From Hyphomicrobiales bacterium (GTDB lineage Bacteria > Pseudomonadota > Alphaproteobacteria > Rhizobiales > Rhizobiaceae), in contig UBUL01000023.1 in the NCBI GenBank assembly GCA_900468625.1, positions 1 to 64,000 on the forward strand: DNA of 64,000 nucleotides, read 5' to 3'. Positions 58,928 through 64,000 of the stretch are shown here, in pieces. The notes under the pieces are model-generated. The model made no database searches and was not told the origin of the DNA. It saw nothing but the letters and a program-made list of their open reading frames with translations. Position 1 is the stretch's first letter, and each line of letters opens with the position of its first letter. The position numbers and the translations under genes are program-made.

Positions 58928-59665
58928 TTAGACCGTCACGAAGACCCGTTCCGAGGCAAAGCAGCCGATCTGGCATGAAATGACCGTGCCTTCGGCATCG
59001 ATGTCTTCGCCGGCATAGGCAAGCACTGGCACCAGACGCGATTGCTGCAGCAGCCGCGCCTCGGCTTCCGTGGGCATGCGCGCCGTTATGTCGGTGGAGC
59101 GGCGCCAATAGTCGGTCACGCCGTAGTCCTTCAGCGCGGCCGTGAACGAACTCATTGCCACGAACTTTTCCGCCAGCCCCCGGAAGCGTTCGGCCGGGCA
59201 GCTGCGCATGACGACCGAGACGGGAAGCGCGTCCGCATAGGCAACCACGCACATTTCCAGCACCGTTTCGCCTGGCTGCAGATTCAGCCGCGCAGCGACA
59301 TCGGCATTGGCCGGAACATCCCTGGCAGAGACAACCTTGCGCGTGAGGTCAGCATCCGCCGCGGTCAGGTCCTTGCTGAAGCGCACCTTGTCGCCCAACT
59401 GGAAGCGAACGGGCATGTCGGCGCGGACATAGGCGCCGCTTCCGCGCGCCACGCGCAAGAGCCCTTCCTTCTCGAGCTCGGCAATCGCGCGACGCATCGT
59501 TACCCGCGAGACGCCAAACCGTTCGGATAGGGCGCGTTCGCTCGACAGGCGGCTACCCGGAGCATGCTTGCCCTCACCAATAGCGCTTCTCAGCTCCGCG
59601 GCTACAGCCGCCCAGCCTCCACCGGATTTCGCGCCCCCATCCCGTCGATTTTTCCCGCTCATCAC
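58928..59665 (-). CDS. GntR/HutC-family transcriptional regulator
   Basis: A 245-residue regulator. The winged helix (about 20-85) contains LSSERALSERFGVSRVTMRRAIAELEKEGLL. The UTRA ligand domain follows (about 100-240), with DVAARLNLQPGETVLEM near 130-146. It is divergent from the MOSC gene, and a palindrome of the HutC type (GT-N-TA-N-AC core) lies 17 bases from its start codon, so it probably represses itself and the MOSC gene. The effector is unknown. Confidence 0.92.
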   Translation of the reverse strand: MMSGKNRRDGGAKSGGGWAAVAAELRSAIGEGKHAPGSRLSSERALSERFGVSRVTMRRAIAELEKEGLLRVARGSGAYVRADMPVRFQLGDKVRFSKDLTAADADLTRKVVSARDVPANADVAARLNLQPGETVLEMCVVAYADALPVSVVMRSCPAERFRGLAEKFVAMSSFTAALKDYGVTDYWRRSTDITARMPTEAEARLLQQSRLVPVLAYAGEDIDAEGTVISCQIGCFASERVFVTV

Positions 59666-59681
59666 AATTCTGTCGCCTTGA

Positions 59682-59699
59682 AATTGGTATACACCAATT
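59682..59699. promoter_or_regulatory. GntR/HutC-type operator between the regulator and MOSC genes
   Basis: AATTGGT-ATAC-ACCAATT is a perfect 7-4-7 inverted repeat with a GTATACAC core, fitting the GT-N-TA-N-AC consensus of HutC-subfamily regulators. It lies between the divergent starts at 59665 and 59735. Confidence 0.7.
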
Positions 59700-59734
59700 T
59701 ATAATGATCCAGATCGTTTATGGAAGGGCTCGGC

Positions 59735-60286
59735 ATGGGCGACAAGCGCATATATGTGACGGCGGTCAGCAGCAGAGGCGTGCACGGTTTCAGCAAGCAG
59801 ACGAAAGATCACATTCAACTTCTGACGGGACTCGGCGTCGAAGGCGATGCGCATATGGGGGTGACTGTGAAGCATCGCTCGCGCGTCGCGGTCGATCCGA
59901 CCCAGCCCAATCTGCGCCAGGTGCATATCATCCATGAGGAGCTGTTCGACGAGCTTACCGAAAAGGGATTTTCGGTTGCTCCGGGCGACATGGGAGAGAA
60001 TATCGCGACCCGAGGGATCGACGTGCTTTCGCTGCCCCAAGGGACACGTCTGCATATCGGCGCGGCAGCGATCGTGGAGGTGACCGGCTTGCGCAATCCC
60101 TGCAAGCAGATCGACAATTTCCAGAAGGGCTTGCTGCATGCCGTGCTCGGCAAGGATGCCAATGGCGGGTTGGTCCGCAAGGCGGGGATCATGAGCATTG
60201 TCGTGCAGGGCGGCCGTGTGCAGCGCGATGACGCGATCCGCGTGGAGTTGCCGCCGCTGCCGCATATCAAGCTTGAGAGGGTTTGA
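59735..60286 (+). CDS. MOSC domain-containing protein
   Basis: A 183-residue MOSC protein of the YiiM-like class. GVEGDAHMGVTVKHRS, NLRQVHIIHEELFDEL and PGDMGENIATRGIDVL are family segments, and GLRNPCKQI holds the conserved cysteine. MOSC domains bind the molybdenum cofactor and take part in sulfur transfer or N-hydroxyl reduction. The ATG at 59735 has GGAAGGG seven bases upstream and is preferred over ATG 59720. It is probably controlled by the divergent GntR regulator through the palindrome between them. Confidence 0.9.
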   Translation: MGDKRIYVTAVSSRGVHGFSKQTKDHIQLLTGLGVEGDAHMGVTVKHRSRVAVDPTQPNLRQVHIIHEELFDELTEKGFSVAPGDMGENIATRGIDVLSLPQGTRLHIGAAAIVEVTGLRNPCKQIDNFQKGLLHAVLGKDANGGLVRKAGIMSIVVQGGRVQRDDAIRVELPPLPHIKLERV

Positions 60287-60352
60287 TAACGAGATCGACC
60301 TGATGCGCTCTGCATTGAGAGAAGTCGGCTCTGAACGTGTGGAGCCTCTGGT

Positions 60353-60541
60353 ACCCCCCTCTGTCGCTTTCGCGACATCTCCCCCACAAGGGGGAGATTG
60401 TTGGGAGTATGTCGCGCCGCTTCGCCAAGTCATCGTACCTTGGTTTCTGCGGACAAGATATTTGTTTGCGGCGACTAAGTGCTGTGGGTCACTAATCTCC
60501 CCCCAATGTGGGGAGATGTCCCGAAAGGGACAGAGGGGGTG
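60353..60541. repeat. Family D composite inverted repeat (RIME-like) before ftsK's 3' end
   Basis: About 47 bases at 60353-60400 (acccccctctgtcgctttcg, then a CATCTCCCCC-ACAA-GGGGGAGAT-like dyad) recur as an imperfect reverse complement at 60494-60541 (dyad CTCCCCCCAATGTGGGGAG, then cccgaaagggacagagggggt). Each half is itself a hairpin, giving a long nested palindrome as in rhizobial intergenic mosaic elements. The rest of the gap between MOSC and ftsK (60287-60585) holds no gene. Confidence 0.7.
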
Positions 60542-60585
60542 AACACTCTCCACGGCAACCGCAGCCAGCATCACCCCCAATTATA

Positions 60586-63555
60586 TCAATCGAAGTCTTC
60601 CTGCCCCGAACCACCGCCGCCATTGCGGTTGCCCGAGATGATCTCGCGCTTGCCGACATGGTTGGCGGGGCCGACCAGGCCATCCTTTTCCATGCGCTCG
60701 ACGAGCGAGGCGGCGCGGTTGTAGCCGATGCCGAGGCGGCGCTGGATGTAGGAGGTCGAGCACTTCTTGTCGCGCATGACCACCTTGATCGCCTGTTCGT
60801 ACAGATCGTCGCCGTCTTCCGAGGCAATCGCGCCCTTGTCGAAGACAGCCGTATCTTCTTCCTCGTCTTCATCGTCCTCGTCGGCCGTAACCGTGTCGAG
60901 ATATTCCGGACGGCCCTGCAGCTTCAGGTGAGCGACGACCTTCTCGACTTCCTCGTCGGACACGAAGGGGCCGTGAACGCGGGAGATGCGGCCACCGCCG
61001 GCCATGTGCAGCATGTCGCCCTGGCCGAGGAGCTGTTCGGCACCCTGCTCCCCGAGAATGGTACGGCTGTCGATCTTCGAGGTCACCTGGAAGGAGATGC
61101 GCGTCGGGAAGTTCGCCTTGATCGTGCCGGTGATGACGTCGACCGAAGGACGCTGCGTCGCCATGATCAGATGGATGCCGGCGGCGCGCGCCATCTGCGC
61201 CAGACGCTGGATCGCGCCTTCGATTTCCTTGCCGGCGACCATCATCAGGTCGGCCATCTCGTCGACGATAACGACGATATAGGGCATCGGCGTCAGGTCC
61301 ATTTCCTGTTGTTCTTCGATCGGAGCACCGGTGCCTTTATCGAAGCCGGTCTGGACCATGACGTGAATCGTCTCGCCCTTTTCCTTGGCGGAGGCAACGC
61401 GGCTGTTGTAGCCGTCGATATTGCGCACACCGAGGCGCGACATTTTCTTGTAGCGATCCTCCATTTCGCGCACCGCCCATTTCAGCGCCATCACGGCCTT
61501 CTTGGGATCGGTGACGACGGGGGTCAGGAGGTGCGGGATACCGTCATAGACGGAGAGTTCCAGCATCTTCGGATCGACCATGATCAGACGGCACTGTTCC
61601 GGCGTCATGCGATAGAGCAGCGACAGGATCATGGTATTGATGGCAACGGACTTGCCCGACCCAGTGGTGCCGGCCACGAGCAGATGCGGCATCTTCGCGA
61701 GTTCGGCGATGACGGGCTCGCCGCCGATGGTCTTGCCGAGGCCGAGAGCGAGCTTGTAGCCGCTCTTCTCGAAATCGGGCGAATCGATCATCTCGCGGAA
61801 ATAGACGGTCTCGCGGTTGACGTTCGGCAGTTCGATGCCGATGACGTTGCGGCCGGGAACGACGGCGACGCGCGCCGAGAGCGCCGACATCGAGCGGGCG
61901 ATATCGTCTGCGAGATTGATGACGCGGGAGGATTTGACGCCGGGTGCCGGCTCGAACTCATAAAGGGTGACGACCGGGCCGGGACGGACATGGATGATCT
62001 CGCCCTTGACGCCGAAATCCTCCAGCACACTTTCCAGAAGACCGGCATTCTGCTCCAGCGTTTCCTGCGTCATGATCACGCCTGAACGCACGGCAGGCTC
62101 CTGCAGCAGCTCGCGCGGCGGCAGCTCGTATTCACCGTCAGCAGAGCGGGCGATCGGCCGCCACTCGGGCGGCGTCAGCGATGCGGGCCGACGCGGTGCG
62201 ATCCGCAACGGCGGCGCATCGATCAAACGCTGCGCTGCGGCTTCGACGGCTGGAATGGTGGGGGCAGCCTTGACGACCGGCTCGGCGAAAGTCGGAGCGA
62301 CAACCTTGGTCGGCATGGGCGCCACGACCATGACCGGAGCGGCGCGGATTTCGGCGGCCGGTTCGGCGCCGTAAACCGCGGTTACGAAAGCGGGCGGAAC
62401 GAATGTTTCGGCTGGCTCGACCACAGGCTGCTGCGCGGCTTCGCCAACGGCGGGTACCACCTCGATGGCCGGCGCCAGAACGGCCGCCTCCAGCGCTGCA
62501 AGCTCGTCCATGGCCGGCGTGCTGAGATCTGCCGCCGGCTCGCTGGAAACAGTTTCGACTGGTGCTGCGACCTCTACCGCCGGAGACAGCACGACGACGG
62601 GCTGCGTCTCGGTAGCAGCAGCGGGACGGCGGCACTCGACGACGCGGAACTTCGAAATGATCGATTCGGCATCGACTTCCGGCCGCTGCGGCGTTTCAGG
62701 CTGCTTCGGCTCGCCCTTGAGGGCGGAGACGAACTCGCCGTCGAACGGCATCGCATCCCAGAAAGCGAAATCGGAAAGATGGGCAAGACGCGACTCGACC
62801 ACAGGCGCGGCTACGGACTCGGGAACACTTGACTGAACAGGGGAAGCATCCAGCGCGATCGCGGGAGCTTTCGAGAATGCGGTAGCGATAACGGTCATCT
62901 CCAATGCGTCCGGCTCGTTTGCCGGAGAATTCTGAATTACTGTCGGTATGTAGCTTTGCACGGCAAAAGGCATGTCCTCCAGCGGCGGCAGATGGAACTC
63001 GGCTGATGGCACCGGCTGGGGAGCGGCGACAACTACTGGGGCAACAACCGGAGCTGCGACGGCCGGCGGCTCCATCACCCGCATGGCCGCATGCGAGGCA
63101 ACTCGTGGCCGGGCTTCGGCCTGCGGTTCCGCCGGCGGACGGCGGCTGATGATTTCGTTTTCACGCGTGCGGGTAAACCGCACGTTCGGTCCCATCAGGA
63201 AGGCATTCTGCCAGCCGGGCGATGCAAGATCTTCAGCGGAAATTCCCTGAGGAAGAACGGGCATTTCCTGCTCACTCGTCACTGCGGCAGCCTGCAATGC
63301 CTCTACAACCGGCGGGGGAGCGGCGGCGGTGCGCTTCCTCACCTCTTCGGCAAGGCGCTTTTCCTCGGCGCGGCGCTGCTCTTCGGCCTTGCGCTTGGCT
63401 TCGCGGGCGGTGCGAATCTTCTCTTCCAGGAACGCGCGGCGAGCGGCGATCTGTTCGGCGCGGCGCGCCTCTTCGGCTGCCTGCTCCGGGTCGAGATCGC
63501 CCTCCGGCTGGACGCCTTGTGACGCATTGGAAACTGTCGTTCGGGAAAGACGCAT
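60586..63555 (-). CDS. ftsK: FtsK/SpoIIIE-family DNA translocase lacking an N-terminal membrane domain
   Basis: A 989-residue motor that pumps double-stranded DNA at division. From about 494 on, the RecA-like motor domains are complete: Walker A GTTGSGKS near 632-640, Walker B VVIVDEMADLMMV, and QRPSVDVITGTIKANFPTRI. The C-terminal gamma winged helix (SYIQRRLGIGYNRAASLVERM) should read KOPS-like polar sequences. The first 490 residues are a charged coiled coil (25-75) and a Pro/Ala/Val/Glu-rich linker without any hydrophobic helix, and an in-frame stop lies shortly upstream. The protein is therefore predicted soluble, like SftA of Bacillus. A second, membrane-anchored FtsK may exist elsewhere. 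Confidence 0.92.
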   Translation of the reverse strand: MRLSRTTVSNASQGVQPEGDLDPEQAAEEARRAEQIAARRAFLEEKIRTAREAKRKAEEQRRAEEKRLAEEVRKRTAAAPPPVVEALQAAAVTSEQEMPVLPQGISAEDLASPGWQNAFLMGPNVRFTRTRENEIISRRPPAEPQAEARPRVASHAAMRVMEPPAVAAPVVAPVVVAAPQPVPSAEFHLPPLEDMPFAVQSYIPTVIQNSPANEPDALEMTVIATAFSKAPAIALDASPVQSSVPESVAAPVVESRLAHLSDFAFWDAMPFDGEFVSALKGEPKQPETPQRPEVDAESIISKFRVVECRRPAAATETQPVVVLSPAVEVAAPVETVSSEPAADLSTPAMDELAALEAAVLAPAIEVVPAVGEAAQQPVVEPAETFVPPAFVTAVYGAEPAAEIRAAPVMVVAPMPTKVVAPTFAEPVVKAAPTIPAVEAAAQRLIDAPPLRIAPRRPASLTPPEWRPIARSADGEYELPPRELLQEPAVRSGVIMTQETLEQNAGLLESVLEDFGVKGEIIHVRPGPVVTLYEFEPAPGVKSSRVINLADDIARSMSALSARVAVVPGRNVIGIELPNVNRETVYFREMIDSPDFEKSGYKLALGLGKTIGGEPVIAELAKMPHLLVAGTTGSGKSVAINTMILSLLYRMTPEQCRLIMVDPKMLELSVYDGIPHLLTPVVTDPKKAVMALKWAVREMEDRYKKMSRLGVRNIDGYNSRVASAKEKGETIHVMVQTGFDKGTGAPIEEQQEMDLTPMPYIVVIVDEMADLMMVAGKEIEGAIQRLAQMARAAGIHLIMATQRPSVDVITGTIKANFPTRISFQVTSKIDSRTILGEQGAEQLLGQGDMLHMAGGGRISRVHGPFVSDEEVEKVVAHLKLQGRPEYLDTVTADEDDEDEEEDTAVFDKGAIASEDGDDLYEQAIKVVMRDKKCSTSYIQRRLGIGYNRAASLVERMEKDGLVGPANHVGKREIISGNRNGGGGSGQEDFD

Positions 63556-63720
63556 GAGACCTGCAACCCAGTCATTGATATTGCCGTTGGCTTCTCAATT
63601 CGAATAGGGCAAGGATGGTTAATAAGTTCCTTCCTGCCGTTATCGAAAGCAGCCATTCCGCCCCCTTCATGGGCGTTTAAATCACCTTAAAAATCAAGCA
63701 GAAACAAGTACATGAAAGCT

Positions 63721-63754
63721 ACCCGGCCACGCGAAAGCGCAGCTGGGGCCGGGT
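63721..63754 (-). terminator. Hairpin downstream of the DUF1217 gene
   Basis: Arms ACCCGGCC (63721-63728) and GGCCGGGT (63747-63754) enclose a loop with a smaller dyad. It lies 22 bases past the minus-strand stop codon and before the ftsK start region. There is no strong T-run. Confidence 0.5.
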
Positions 63755-63775
63755 TAAATATTTTGTGGAGCCCCG

Positions 63776-64000
63776 TTAGTTCGACGAGGACAACTGCGCG
63801 ATGGAAAGCAGCGTGTCGGCACTGATGCCGACGCCCGAGGAAGAGCTCGTGAGAATCGAAAGCGCAGGCGACGTCGAGGATGTCGTATTGTTCTGCAGGT
63901 CATACATCGCCGAGAAGCGCTGCAGGAGCTTGTTGACCTTGTCCGGGTCCTTCAGGTCGCTCACATTGATGAAATTGCCCAGCATCTTGGCCTGATTGGT
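63776..64000 (-). CDS. DUF1217 family protein (flagellar-associated type), C-terminal part
   Basis: The frame stays open to the window edge, so only the last 74 or so residues are seen. TNQAKMLGNFINVSDLKDPDKVNKLLQRFSAMYDLQN resembles the C-terminus of DUF1217 proteins, which in Rhizobiales are often encoded in flagellar or motility regions. A Ser/Thr-rich tail (SSTSPALSILTSSSSGVG) follows. The start codon lies outside the window; the internal ATG at 63985 is unlikely to be the true start. Confidence 0.7.
   Translation of the reverse strand, partial: TNQAKMLGNFINVSDLKDPDKVNKLLQRFSAMYDLQNNTTSSTSPALSILTSSSSGVGISADTLLSIAQLSSSN

Noticed and set aside
60508..62085. A 525-codon plus-strand frame opposite ftsK
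   Set aside because: It lies antisense to the conserved motor domain; its composition is His/Asp/Arg-rich with no recognisable motif.
1..64000. CRISPR arrays, tRNA or rRNA genes, insertion sequences, prophage
   Set aside because: No regularly spaced direct repeats, cloverleaf-like sequences, ribosomal RNA stretches, transposase or integrase genes were seen on reading both strands.

Overview
This window is a chromosomal segment of a Rhizobium/Agrobacterium-type alphaproteobacterium. That placement is an inference from four things. The DNA is GC-rich. The cluster ctaC-ctaD-ctaB-coxF-ctaG-ctaE...DUF983-SURF1-ispH-thrB-rnhA and the bioMNY trio are arranged as in that group. Families typical of Rhizobiales are present (IalB, BA14K, DUF1344, DUF1217, a GTP-cyclohydrolase-dead RibB). 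The gaps hold many short palindromic mosaic repeats like those of rhizobial genomes. I found no tRNA, rRNA, CRISPR array, insertion sequence or prophage. Most genes are housekeeping and closely packed, on both strands.

Layout. 1-7.3 kb: a zinc metallopeptidase, CsbD and YqgE proteins, a periplasmic DsbD-type domain protein, a 1-Cys peroxiredoxin, a parDE toxin-antitoxin pair, and a zinc/manganese ABC transporter operon led by an unannotated 41-residue membrane peptide behind a perfect palindrome. 7.3-12 kb: a Dabb protein, a divergent LysR regulator/LysE exporter pair, then rnhA, thrB and ispH. 12-19.5 kb: the aa3 cytochrome c oxidase operon with its assembly factors (ctaC, D, B, coxF, G, E, DUF983, SURF1), interrupted by an oppositely oriented phosphotransferase-like kinase. 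19.8-29.5 kb: IalB, TldD, a MazG-like protein, a SPOR-tagged D,D-carboxypeptidase, polysaccharide deacetylase, PdxH, a lipoprotein, a DnaJ-like co-chaperone, FabI, a histidine phosphatase and DUF1344. 29.8-36.5 kb: aroC-ribB, a dipeptidase, an AlkX/YcaQ-type DNA glycosylase and the biotin ECF transporter bioMNY. 36.5-47 kb: a thioesterase, HDAC-like deacetylase, xseB, pirin, dxs, a chemoreceptor, DUF4424, tlyA and an RNA methyltransferase. 47-52.7 kb: an acyl-CoA catabolic pair, a CorA/ZntB-type transporter, BA14K and a GH25 lysozyme-like protein. 52.7-55.4 kb: a two-gene Rieske oxygenase/reductase operon behind a complete cobalamin riboswitch. 55.8-64 kb: an unknown protein, a Sua5-type tRNA enzyme, an FAD-linked dehydrogenase, a GntR/MOSC divergent pair with its operator, an FtsK translocase without a membrane domain, and the end of a DUF1217 flagellar-type gene.

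The strongest unusual signal is the cobalamin riboswitch at about 55.2-55.4 kb. It stands in front of a GbcA/GbcB-like (glycine betaine demethylase-type) operon rather than a classical B12 gene. Next in interest are two families of intergenic palindromes whose arms change in compensating pairs between copies, the small membrane peptide at the head of the metal transporter operon, and the soluble FtsK. Start codons were mostly chosen from Shine-Dalgarno matches read by eye. No alignments or database searches were possible.
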